Below, piece after piece: positions 35,523-46,420 of a stretch of 64,000 bases of DNA; the stretch's first letter is position 1; the number at the start of each line of letters is the position of its first letter. The notes under the pieces were generated by a model. That model worked only from the letters and a program-made list of their open reading frames with translations. It was not told where the DNA came from and searched no databases. Origin of the DNA: Bryum argenteum (lineage: Eukaryota > Streptophyta > Bryopsida > Bryales > Bryaceae); NCBI GenBank assembly GCA_037043015.1, contig CM073328.1:6187409-6251408 (forward strand). The letters are read 5' to 3'. A program made the position numbers and the translations under genes.

Positions 35523-37289
35523 GCAGAAACAATCAATCTTTAGGTTATTCTACTGTAAGTGGGCTGTGACCAGAGTATCCTCGATTCGACCACCATAACA
35601 CTATCAGATGTTGAATGAAGCTCTTGTTCTGGAAATGGAACGGGGACATACATGGTGGACATTCGCGTCTACCGACTCCTGCCAACACCTCATATGTGAA
35701 TATCCGGCTCCTGATATCAGGTAGTAGTCTCGCAGGCTGTATTGGTTCTCATACAATCACCTAATTTGTTACAAGTGAGAAACACCTAAATCGAACAGCT
35801 GAATCGTACTTAATCCATTTAAGCTGTTCTTGCCGTACATGTTGCCTCACTCATGATCTGCAGAAAATGATCACCTTCTTCTGCCTTATTCAATAATCTG
35901 CGCATGATATTTTGTTCCTGACTGGGAAACGGTTGTGGTGCAGGACATGTTGGGCACGTGTGGAGTTTCGATTGTGCAACATCACGCGATACCTGAAACT
36001 ACCCTTCGTTCAGGGTTGTTGTACCTTTACTACTGCTGACATGGGGTACTCCTTTTGTCGCCTTTGTACCATGATGATCGAACTTGTACTATATTTGGGT
36101 CAATTTGAAGAAGAAGAAGCAGGAACGATGATGATATGAAGATGATGATGATTTCACCCATGATTAGTGTACATAGTGGGAAGCAATGCAGCGAGATTTA
36201 GGGTGATAATTTTACATTAGAAGAACTTAGAGGAATTTATTCGCCATCGTCTTCTATTTTCGGTACACTTGCCAGCCAAGTTTGACTGACTGACTGACTG
36301 ATGGGGAGGGAGCAAGCAAGCAGTGGGGAAGGAACTGCTGTCCACTTTCCACTCCTCAACCTTTTCATGCTGCAGCGTCATTATCTACGCCTTGTTGTAG
36401 ATTTTGCTTCAGACAAGGTTTTGGGATGTACTGATTCATCTGACAATTGTCAAAGTTAACAATATCACATTATTTGAAAAAGAAGCCTTGACTATCCTTC
36501 GCTTAATCTCGTGCACATAAAAGTATGTTAACATACCGCAAGTGGTGATACATTCAATTGGTACGGCAGGGTTGGTTGTTGAGTGATGCGAGTTTAGACA
36601 TGTAGGTTGCCTTAGCACATGGATGAAGAATTGCAACATACCTATCTAAAAGATTCTCCCTTTTCTGACAAACGCTCTTCTCAACATGTTCTAGTATATG
36701 ACAATGAACATCAGATCTAAGAGTTTATATGCATTATTGCAACCTACCTAAACATCACAGTTGTTGAATGTGACAATGAAGATCAGATCTAAGAATTTAT
36801 ATGCATTATTGCAATAACCTAAACATCAACTACCTCCTGTACCGTCACTTTATCGACAAATCGCAGATCTTCAACAGTGACTCATTCATTAACACAGCAA
36901 TTCAGTTCTTACACCCCACGCAAATGCAGCCACAACCTGCATCACCGACACAAGTCCAAAAATGTGAATCCAAACTTCACTCCAATTTCGAATTTGGATG
37001 TTCGCGCGCACCACCTTTGAACGAAACGAAAATTACAGAGGGATGATTTGAGATGCCGAGAGGGCTTCATCGATCAATGCCGAAAATTGGTTCTAAGATC
37101 ACCCACATCACACCATCCTTGTAAGATCACAACATCCTTCACGAGGTACAGTGTGATCTTGTGCTGCAATTTCAGATCCGATCAAGATCCGATATGATCT
37201 TCGCCATAGCCACTCACTGGCTAGATTAGGGGTGCATGCCCCCAAACTTGCAGTGAGAGCAAACCAGGTCTAGCAAGAGTTGGGTGGCT
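35523..37289. other. SIZ1 3' region and intergenic DNA
   Basis: The first few hundred bases are probably SIZ1 3' UTR; no single AATAAA is decisive. A direct duplication lies at about 36697-36830, where two units both contain CAGATCTAAGA and TTATATGCATTATTGCAA. Bases 37060-37289 precede a small secreted-protein ORF and may be its promoter; the GATC-containing phrase (AAGATCACA and relatives) is repeated there. Confidence 0.45.
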
Positions 37290-37637
37290 ATGGCGTTCCG
37301 CTTGCTCATGGTGATGATACTAGTGACAAGCGCGAGTGGGGGAGTGACGATCCGGAACTGGACGAGTAAGACGACGGTGGTGGTAACATCCAGTCCGCGA
37401 GGGGCAGCGGAGGATCTGCTGCCCAGTCAATGGATCGAGTACACCATCACCACCAAGCCCGGATTGAGCGCCATGTTCACCATGGCCAAACGAAACGCCC
37501 AATTCCACGACGTCGTCACTCTGTTGTTGCTTTAGGGCCAGGACGTGGCTCTCGTCGATAACAGCCGTGAATCCGTCGATGGGATACTCCTCGATGAGAA
37601 AGGCAACAACGTTCAAACCTTGTTCATCAATTTGTGA
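37290..37637 (+). pseudogene. Small secreted-type protein split by one in-frame TAG, unknown family
   Basis: The ATG at 37290 opens a signal-peptide-like start (MAFRLLMVMILVTSASGG) followed by about 60 residues, including VTIRNWTSKTTVVVTSS and WIEYTITTKPG. Codon 82 is TAG. The same frame then continues 33 codons with coding character (GQDVALVDNSRES, ILLDEKGNNVQTLFIN) to TGA at 37635. GC is much higher than in the flanking repeats and spans both sides of the stop, so the two parts were probably one 115-residue protein. The TAG sits in TTGCTTTAG, which also resembles a splice acceptor, but no fitting donor is evident nearby. It may be a recent pseudogene, a functional truncation or a sequencing error. 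The family is not recognised. Confidence 0.5.
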
Positions 37638-37699
37638 AATCCTAAGTAAAGTTTTTGCCTCGTAAGCTCCGGCTCTTGCAATGCTTGCTCTAGTATGTG

Positions 37700-40215
37700 A
37701 CTCTTGTTAGAAAAGTAAGGTGCACTCCTTGATAAATGACGAGCATTGTAGTGGGAGCAATTTTGGTGCATGGGTAAAGTAAGTGGAAGTATAGACTAGG
37801 TGGAATTAACTGTATTTTGGACTATTTTACGAATTCTCTTAAAAACTTGAAGCTGGACTTGTAAGTTGCACTTTAAAGTGTTCACGATGAGTATGTTGAA
37901 AACTAAACTTTGAAGCTACTATGTACCTTTGATTTTGTTTACTAAGCCATTATTGAACTTCTGATAATTTTGAGGATTTCACTCTAGAAATCTTGTTGGG
38001 AAAGAATGTGATTTTGTTCAAGTGAACTTGTTTGTGCGAGTGATGTTGTTCTATTCCTTAAAATAAAGCATTTCCTTCGTGGTGTTGTTACCCAATGTGA
38101 GATAAGGGCACACACCAAACACTTATATAAGTCATAAGTCACCTAGAGTTATAATTTACAAAGCTTGAATTATACATTACAAAGTGAGAGGGCAATAATC
38201 TACTAATAAAGACTTCGTAGTGTTCAAAATCCAATAGCAATGGTTGGCTGTGTGCAACAAGAAGCCTTCGATGACCTTGGATATGTTTAAGATTTCATTC
38301 TGAATGGAGAGGGCAATAAGTGCAACCCATGGGAGGCATGGAAGTTGCCCCAAGATTTATTGAGTCTATAAAAACCTTCACTCACATTTGTATTGGTGGT
38401 AATAACATCATCTATCACTGCAGATTTATTTTGGGGTAGTGTTTAGGAGACATACTTTACTTCATGCAAATTTGATGATTCTAACCCCAAATTTTTGCAC
38501 CTGTAATTTTTTTTGTATGTATGACTAAATTAAATATGTCCATGCAGGATTGTAAAGACTCAGTGTGATTTTTGAACCTTCGTGCATTTTTAATATTATA
38601 TATATATATATTAATTTATTTATTTTTCTTTTTCAGAAGATGGTTTTAAAACAACAATTTGGTTAAACATGCATTGATCATGTTGATAATATTTGGTTTG
38701 TAGGAAAATAACAACACGGTGATCATGTATCTCTAAAGCTTTAAGCAAGATTTCTTTCTAAAAATTTCTCAACATATAAATTTGAAAACTTTTGAAGGAA
38801 AGGAAATGTAAATTTACAAAAAACCTTGAAGCTTGCTTTTAAAATTTAAGCTTTTCCTTTCAAAATTGGTAAAAGTTTTAAACTTGAGTCATTTTGATAT
38901 TTGATTAGATATTTGTAAAATTTATTTGAAAGTTAGTACTAAAAATCTCTTGAAAAATAAAGGTTGTTCTATGGCCCACTTGGTCTTAAAGAATTCAATA
39001 AATTTGACTTCAATATCTTTCCACATACACCTTTTATGTATCACCACACTCACACCAAATGATAACTCAAGAAACAAAAACCTGACTTCGCACATAAGCG
39101 GCTTGAAATAGCGAAGAGCCATTTGGCTATCTTGAATCTTTAGGGGTTAGTTTTAAAATACATCTTGGTATATCAACCTAGAAAAACATGAATAAATTTG
39201 TATGGAATTTGAAAGTCATAGAATTATTCAATAACATGATTTTCTATTTTCAACGAAAAGTTTCATTCCTTTTATATGGCTTGTACCATTGGAGCCAATA
39301 TCTTATAGTGCCAAATTTTAAACATATGTGCCCTTTGGCCACAATGTTAGTTTTCTCTTGGCCCTTTTTGGTTACGACGTGAGTTCAAGTGTCACCATTA
39401 CTTCATACATTATGACTTGGTCTCAAACCGTGAAATGCACATAGAAATTTATGATGGTGTGTACTTCACCCATTTAACCATAATCAACTCGAAGCGACAC
39501 GCAATTTCAAACAATGTAGTGCTTATTTAACCCCTAAAGGTCCAAGAAAGCGGAAATCGCTTTTTCAAATTTCCGCACGGGAGAAAATTCAGCCAACTTT
39601 GACCATTATAATCTCAAAATTGAAGAAAAATTAACGGTTAAAATTTGACACTAGAGAAAAGGGCCAAGTTAACTTCAAGATCCTACGGTTGGATCTTCTA
39701 ATCAATGCTTAGATTGAGTTTCTTTGCACCTGAAGTAGAAGAAGGTTCTTTTTGATGATTTGAACAATTTTATATCAAGTACCTTTAGGGGTTAACGAGT
39801 ATAAGCTTGTACCGTTTTCATGGATGGGACTTTGGAAGGTACCAATATGCACCTACATAATTTTATTGTGGTTGTTCTTATGACCAATGGCCAACCATTA
39901 TTTGTTTTACTACATCTCTTTGTAACTTGTAGTGTGAGAACAAGAAGAAAGTCAATAACCTTTCATCATGCATTCCAAGTTTACCATTGCGCAGGATTCA
40001 CTATGGCCATAACCACAATGGTCGCCTTCATTTGTTCTTACTATTCCTGAGAGGTAGGAGCATCCGGGAGCTATCAATGAAAGTAGAAGCTGCGCCACGA
40101 GCTTAAAAGTTATAACTACTACTATGCAATATTGCAACAGGTGGATTTGCACCATTTGTAAAATCCTAACATCCAAAGTTGATGCAATTTTTTTCATTCC
40201 AAGTTTATTACAAGT
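37700..40215 (+). repeat. L repeat, copy 1 (about 2.5 kb)
   Basis: This matches 44240-46420 in direct orientation almost throughout: GACTAGGTGGAATTAACTGT at the start, the AAGATGGTTTTAAAACAACA block, the CACACTCACACCAAATGATA block, and the end at GGAGCTATCAATGAAAGTAGAAGC. No intact frame was found. A 261-bp TTAA element is nested at 39531-39791. Homology ends near 40100-40215, where the hairpin-unit copy begins. Confidence 0.8.
39531..39791. mobile_element. 261-bp TTAA-flanked MITE with visible empty site
   Basis: Ends are CCCCTAAAGGTCCAAG and (reverse complement) CCCCTAAAGGTACTTG. TTAA lies on both sides (39527-39530 and 39792-39795). The homologous L copy at 46030-46045 reads ATTATTTAACGACTCG, a single TTAA with no insert, so it is the paralogous empty site; here the flanks read CTTATTTAA and TTAACGAG. 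This directly supports insertion with duplication of TTAA. Confidence 0.85.
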
Positions 40216-40276
40216 ACATGTATGGCTGAGATCTAAAATAACGACTAATTAGCTTACAGTTTACCTTCACTTTTAA

Positions 40277-40879
40277 CCCCTAACTATCCTTGCAGATTGA
40301 TATGGTCTTTTGCCATTTCGGGTAGCCGAGGTTTTTGGGTTAAAATTAATATTTTTGATTGAGATTTTTATTGAGTGTTCTTATACTACAAGATGTTCGT
40401 GCAACAAATTGGAAAGTCAAATACCAATTTTAGATTTTTTTAACGCAAAATTTAGTTTTCACACCCAATGGCCAATGCGGGGAGAATAAAACTTTATATT
40501 TTTGAGACTTTTTAATATTTTCTTTCTAGAAATGTTTTCATAATCAAATGACTATCTGAATTCCAAAGAGTCCTAAGTCAAAAAATCTACCAACTCTACA
40601 AGGGCACCCTCTAAACTTTTTAAGAGCAAGCTTAAAAGTTTTTGGGAATTTCAGTAAAAACTTTTGCACAAACTTTGGGTGCTATGATCTTGCAAATGTT
40701 AAACATCCAACGGTGAATTTTTGGACGAGTGACCAAAAATAGGCTTAGTTATAAGATCTTACACTTGGAAATCTAAAAATAGTTCAAAAGTTAGCTTCAC
40801 ACTCCCGGAAGTCCATAGAGATAAAAAGTTGCAGTTCTAAGGTTTCAAGCTCCAAAAACACACAAGGACATTTAGGGGG
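40277..40879. mobile_element. 603-bp TTAA-flanked element, CCCCTA family
   Basis: It starts CCCCTAACTATCCTTG and ends GGACATTTAGGGGG, with TTAA at 40273-40276 and 40880-40883. It shares internal phrases (CCAACGGT...AATTTTTG) with the 261-bp elements. The related hairpin-unit copies show the uninterrupted site as CACTTTCAAGTATAA (minus strand near 58786) and CATTTTTGAGTATGG (49917), against CACTTTTAA/TTAAGTATGG here. Confidence 0.75.
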
Positions 40880-41329
40880 TTAAGTATGGCACTTTTTTGA
40901 AAATTAATTTTTTTGGCTCTACATAGCCCCGGGCCAAGATTGATATAACATATTTATTCATATATAATAGAAATCCCCACTATTATCCTAATAGGCACAA
41001 AAGAAATTTGGTATACAAATTGAGGCCAATAATGCCATACTCATGCATACATTGAAAAATTCTCATGTGAAGTCTTTACCTTGAACTTACACTTGATTGT
41101 GATGCTTATTCGCTCATAACATTTATGTATTACTCAGATTACTTGTTTATTGTATTGAACACATGTGTCAAACTTTACATATTATAAAACTTCTAGAATT
41201 TCAGAAGAAGGCAATGGGTAAAAATGAGCATGAAAAACTTCCTCTAAGATGCATCTTTATTCCTTCAAAAGTTAGCTTCAACACCACATGTCCAAAATCC
41301 ACTATGAACTCCACGCGTCTCAATTACAC

Positions 41330-41500
41330 TTGCGCGTCCGGCCTCCACGCTCCCGCACTCCACGCTCCCGCACTCCACGCTCCCGCACTCCACGCTCCCG
41401 CACTCCACGCTCCCGCACTCCACGCTCCCGCACTCCACGCTCCCGCACTCCACGCTCCCGCACTCCACTCTCCCGCACTCCACACTCCCGCACTCCACGC
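41330..41500. repeat. 15-bp minisatellite
   Basis: About eleven tandem copies of CACGCTCCCGCACTC occur, most of them identical, with single-base variants at the right end (CACTCTCC, CACACTCC). They are a local expansion of the CTCCACGC phrase that is dispersed, not tandem, in the other hairpin-unit copies. Frames read through it on both strands but are by-products of a repeat unit divisible by three. Confidence 0.95.
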
Positions 41501-41775
41501 TCCGAACTCCACGCGTCTTTCTTACACCGTCCCTCACATCTCCACTTGCAATTAAACGTATCTTTTATTATGCGAGCCTACACGTCACATCACCATCCCA
41601 AATTGCCGCACCACGATCAAAAATTGCCGCATTATTTAACTTGAGGCGCAGTTCATCATCTCTACCACTCTCATACCTCGCAATGCACAGTTCATCACCA
41701 TTGCAACTCTCTTCCTTGAGGTGGAGTTCATCATTACTGAGTATCGAGGAGCACTTCATCACCTTTGCAACTCTC

Positions 41776-41801
41776 ATGGCGGCCATGACCATGGCCGCCA
41801 T
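41776..41801. repeat. 26-bp palindrome of R1
   Basis: ATGGCGGCCATG, AC, CATGGCCGCCAT. The arms are perfect reverse complements of 12 bases with a two-base centre. The same position in R2 (51366-51391) and R3 (54458-54483) has a G-to-C change in both arms, so pairing is kept. Confidence 0.9.
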
Positions 41802-42246
41802 GACTACTTTTCTTCAATAGCTTGTAAGATGACATTGCATGTGTGCAACTTTCCCTTCAATTTGTTTCACATTTTTTTCTTGTTTTAGAGCTTGTATAGA
41901 CTACATGACCTTGTTTATGCATTTCCAGTTTTCTCACGGTGGCTGCTCCATAGCCCTCATCTCACACTTTCTTCTATTGTTGTAGAGGTCTCCTACTGTC
42001 GTCCTTTCGCCAGGAAGTGAAGTGAGGAGAACACAAAACTCTCACGCTCGCAGCTGAGTAGAAATCGTTGCAGCCATGACCAACATTGATCAGATCAACT
42101 CCTCATCTTCCTCTTCCTGATGTGTGCCTGGTAGGGTCATACTTGCCCTGAGCAATTGTCGATCTTTTGATGATTGTCGCCGATGTTTGTTTTTGCCGAT
42201 GACAACGGAGTTTGCCGCCGAATTGCCATACTTTGATGTCGTTCAC

Positions 42247-42620
42247 TTCCTCAAGGGAGGTATCTACACAGGATGAAGATGAGTAGGAGGACCGCACTAA
42301 GAAGAACTGCAAGATGGAGCCCTTTGAGAATATCATTCACAACTCGAAGCTGGTGAAGAATATCGTGCCGTTTGAGAAGAAAGATTTGGTGCTTGCGAAT
42401 GCTGGTCACCGCAAAAGCAAGGCGAATTCAGAATCTGAATCTGAATCGCTTTGGTTTTGCAGAGACCAACATTCGCAAGCTCCTTCTCTTCGTTCTCAAA
42501 CTTCACCCTCGTCTTCACCATCTTCGAGTCGTGGATGATGTGGTCAAAGAGCTCCATCTTGCGGTTCCAGATAGACCACTCCTGCTCATCTCACATCCAT
42601 CATACTTCCTGAGTGAGGAT
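42247..42620 (+). ncRNA. Long inverted-duplication hairpin, copy R1
   Basis: The left arm (GATGGAGCCCTTTGAG, AACTCGAAGCTGGTGAAGAA and so on) is matched in reverse complement by the right arm (TTCACCATCTTCGAGTCGTG, CAAAGAGCTCCATC), over about 185 bases per arm and with a very small loop centred near 42436 at GAATCTGAATCTGAATC. Because the arms mirror each other, similar peptides are encoded on both strands (EPFENIIHNSKLVKN and ELFDHIIHDSKMVK). If transcribed, it would fold into long double-stranded RNA, a substrate for Dicer-like enzymes. Transcription is inferred from the gene-like flanks and not demonstrated. Confidence 0.65.
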
Positions 42621-42983
42621 TGTCCTCCGGAGACCAAATTGTATCAAGAAATTGCCTCTATAGCTCCCGGCAGTGTGTGTTCGACAGCGGTTACTTCAGA
42701 AGGAGTTGCTCACAGTCGTTTCTCTTCCCATCGTGGGTGCCAGCAACATCAAAGCCGTATTATGATTACCGTTGATATTCTTGTTCCTGTGTGCAAGCAC
42801 ACCCGGAGAGGTACCAGGGAAGGATCGTTCAGCTTCTAAAATGAGTATGCAGATGATGCTTCTGCTTGATCGATCATACCCACGTGGGAACTCGTTAATA
42901 TGGTACAGAGCTGTATGTGTGATAGTTTGATGGTTAGTGATGTGTGCTTTTCAGCCATGTTTAAGTAGAGTTTCAGTTTTACC

Positions 42984-42989
42984 AATAAA
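42984..42989 (+). terminator. Conserved AATAAA of R1
   Basis: AATAAA in the context TTTTACCAATAAAGTTTATGG is preserved in R2 at about 52957. The surrounding 120 bases (TGTGATAGTTTG, CAGCCATGTT, CTTCCAGCTTACGAGAC) are among the best-conserved parts of the unit. It is a candidate polyadenylation site. Confidence 0.4.
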
Positions 42990-43932
42990 GTTTATGGCTT
43001 CCAGCTTACGAGACTTCTGAATCTGGTTCTTGATGTACTTTTTGGATTCAAATCAGACTAAAGTAATCGACTTTCAATTAATCCTGTACATACATATGAA
43101 GTTACATGTACATTTGCTCAGAACAGATGAGAACCTATTTGGGCCCTTACATACTGATAGTGAAATGACATTCACTTCATGATATTCACACTTTCGTTCA
43201 TCCACGGAGATTAGAGCTTCATGCATGCCCTGTTGAGCAGAAAACTGTGGTCATGAAAATGATCTTGTATTTCTGTTTAGATGAGAGTTGAATTCAACAT
43301 CAGATGAAAAAGATTCATTAAACATGAATAGCATACATGAGATCATTTCATTCTCGGGGAATCTACTTTTGGGTTCAGCGGGGTCGGGCACAATGATCAG
43401 GAAGAACTGACGGCTAGTTTATTATCATCCGATGGATTTAGCACACTGGTTGGTCCATTCATTGAAATCACTGGCTAAAAACCCATGAAAATTACGAATA
43501 AATTTATATTCTCAGTATAAAAATATGCAATTGCCGGACAAGATCAGTGAAAAACCGATTGGGTGTGGGAAATATTATCGGAGCTCACAGTTGCTTCATC
43601 CCTCTGCATCGAGTCCCCGCCCTTGCTCTTGTTCTATTGGTTTCCATTGTCTTTAAAGTACAGAGATGCATGTGGATGAATAGTTTCATGGATGAACGAT
43701 CGATCGTCATCATCTGCCCGCCTCTCATGCTGAAACCTTCAGCCGAGTGGGTATACATCCCATCTCTATGGCTGTGTGGTTACTCGTAAGTGCATTCTTG
43801 TTTGTCAAGAAACTGAGAATAAAGTGCACTTTTGTTCTCTTTGAATTTTAGTTCAGTCTAGACATGATAAATTCTTAATCGTTAGTCGTTTATAGTAGTA
43901 TTCAATCAGAAGTAAGTCGATTAAGATCCACC

Positions 43933-44225
43933 ATGATGAGAAAACCTTCATCCAACGAAGTCCCAGATGCATTAAGATCCACCATGATGAGAGAACCTTC
44001 ATCCAACGAAGTCCCAGATGCATCTGCTGCCGAAAAGTATGATGGCACTAATTTCTTACTTTGGAAAATGCACATGTCGCTCATATTTCAATCACGAGAG
44101 ATCTTATTGGTTTCGTTAGCGGTCTTGACAAGATACTTGAATCCATGTGTGACTTTGAGAAAGCAGTTTAGAACAAGAAATACAAGTTAGCGGCTGTTGC
44201 TATTGATGAGATGTTAGAAAAGTAG
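43933..44225 (+). pseudogene. Ty1/copia gag fragment, frameshifted
   Basis: The frame holds the copia gag pattern KYDGTNFLLWKMHM. It then shifts frame near 44100 and continues as FVSGLDKILESMCDFEKAV, a stop, then NKKYKLAAVAIDEMLEK. The N-terminus has a perfect-frame 17-codon duplication (MREPSSNEVPDA repeated; 51-bp units near 43923 and 43974). It is a decayed retrotransposon piece with no LTRs identified. Confidence 0.6.
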
Positions 44226-44239
44226 AGGCCTAGAGGGCA

Positions 44240-46420
44240 GTGCTTAATAATGATGAGAATCTCAAAATTTTAGCATTGTATTGAGAGCAATTTTTGTGCT
44301 AGGGTGAAGTAATAAGAAGATTAGACTAGGTGCAATTGATTGTATTTGGACTCTTTTACAAGATTCTTTTGGAAATTTGAAACTCGACTTGTAAGTGACA
44401 CTTTTAACTATACATGATCATCAATATGTTGAGAAACCAAACTTTGAAGCTATTATGTACCTTTGATTATGTCTAGTAAGCCGTTACTGAACTTCCGATA
44501 AGTTTGAGCATTTCACTCTAGAAATTTGTTGGGAAAGAATGTGATTTTGTTTGAGTGAACTTGTTTGTACAGGTGATGTTGTTCTATTCCCAAAAAATAA
44601 AGAATTTCCTTTATGGTGTTGTTACCATATGTGAGATAAGGGCACATCAAACACTCATATTAGATACAACTTACCTTGAGTTATAATTTACAAAGCTTGA
44701 ATTATACATTACAAAGTGAGACTCTTGTCATTTACTTGTAAAGACTTTGTAGTATTTATAATTCAATAGCAATGGTTGGCTATGTGCAACAAGAGGTCAA
44801 CTATCACCTTGGATATTTTTAAGAGTTCATTCATAATGGAGAGGGCAATAAGTGTAATATTGTAAGGCATGGAAGTTGCCACTAGATTTAGAAGTGCAAA
44901 AAAACCTTCACTCACATTCCTAATGGTGTTAATAACATCATTTATCATTGCAAATATATTTTGGGGCATTGTTTGGGAGATATACTTTACTTTGTGCAAA
45001 CTTGATAATTATTTTCCCAACACATTTATACCTTTATTTTTTCGTATTTATGACTAGGTTAAGTATGTTAATGCATGTTTTTTGAGACTCATTATGCTTT
45101 TTGAACTTTCATGCATTTATGATTTTTAGATTTTATGTTTTTTTTGCAGAAGATGGTTTTAAAACAACAATTTGGTTAAACATGCATTGATCATGTTGAT
45201 TATATTTGGTTTGTATGAAGATAAAAAAATGGTGATCACGTATCTCTATAGGTTTTTAAATTTTAAGTAGGATATTTTTCTAAAAATTTCTAAACATATA
45301 AATTTAACAATTTTTGAAGAACAGAAAATGTCCAATTACAAAAAACCTTGAAGCTTGCTTTGTACATATGAAGCTTGTCCTTTTAAATTTGGTTAAAGTT
45401 TGAACCTTGAGCCATTTTGAAATTTGATTAGATTTTGTAAAACTAATTTGAAAATTAATACAAAAAAGCTCTTGAAAACAATACAATTTTCTATGGCCCA
45501 CTTAGTCTTGAAGAATCTAAAAGCTGAACTTTGACTTAAATTTTTCCACATACACCTTGTATGTATCAACACACTCACACCAAATGATAGCGCAAGAAAC
45601 AAAAACTTGACCCTTCATATAAGCGGCTTGAAGTAGCAAAAAGCCATGTGGCTTTCTTGAATCTTTAGGAGTTAGTATAAAATACTTTTTGGTATACTAA
45701 AACAAGAAAACATAACTAAACTTGTATAGAGTTTAGATGATTTTACTAAAAAGTCATGAAATTAGCGGATGTTCATTTTTTGTTTATTGCTTGTGTCATT
45801 GAACCCAACATCTTCTACTGCAAATCTTACACATATGTGCCCTTTGACCACAATATTAATTTCATCTACGCCCTTGCTTTGGCTAAGACCTAAGTTTAAG
45901 TGTCAACATTAATTCATACAATATGACTTGGTCTAAAATTATCAAAGGCACTTAGGAATTTATGATGGTGTGCACTTCTATCACTTTGATGTAATCAATT
46001 CAAAGTGACATGCATTTCAATCATTGTAATCATTATTTAACGACTCGTTCAAAGTGCATCAACGATTCGTTACAATGATTGAAATGCATGTCACTTTGAA
46101 CGACTCGTCCACTTGTCATCAATGCGCATTTGCACGGTACTAACATCCACCTACATATAAATTCATGGTGGCTATTGCCACGGCCATGGCTAACAAGTAT
46201 TTCATCTTCTACTACTCTTTGTAGCTTGTAGTTGAGAACAAGAAGAAATTTGATACAACTTCCATGATGCAATTCAAGTTCACCATGATGTAGGATTCAC
46301 TATGGACTGTCTACCACAATGGTCACCTTCATTTGTTCCTACTTTTGCTATGAGGTAGGAGTATCCGGGAGCTATCAATGAAAGTAGAAGCTACTTCATG
46401 AGCAAAGTAGTTTTGTGCTA
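44240..46420 (+). repeat. L repeat, copy 2
   Basis: This is the direct-repeat partner of 37700-40215, without the nested TTAA element. Near 45995-46105 it contains an extra inverted duplication in which CAAAGTGACATGCATTTCAATCATTGTAA is mirrored by ACAATGATTGAAATGCATGTC. No intact coding frame. Confidence 0.8.

Larger units (their letters stand above)
40195..43254 (+). repeat. Hairpin-unit copy R1
   Basis: This is one of four copies of a gene-like repeat. The conserved order is: an AT-rich leader (40195-41280, interrupted by the 603-bp TTAA element); a region of CTCCACGC motifs (here expanded to a minisatellite); a GAGGCGCA/TTCATCACC region; a GGCCATGACCATGGCC palindrome; a promoter-like stretch with GGTGGCTGCTCCATAGCCCT; a short ATG frame at 42076; the long hairpin; and a 3' region with AATAAA. 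Homology with R2 continues past the AATAAA to GTTGAGCAGAAAACT at 43246. Short protein-like frames in the unit are broken in each copy, and no family was recognised. Confidence 0.8.

Noticed and set aside
41163..41644. Long open frames with repeated ALHAP or RTPRS units on both strands
   Set aside because: They are by-products of a 15-bp tandem repeat, whose unit is divisible by three; the unit is not tandem in the other copies and the frames are not conserved.
42314..42557. Overlapping frames on both strands with similar peptides (EPFENIIHNSK and ELFDHIIHDSK)
   Set aside because: The similarity follows from the inverted repeat: each arm encodes the same peptide on its own strand. I treat it as a hairpin rather than two genes, though the arm may derive from a real gene.
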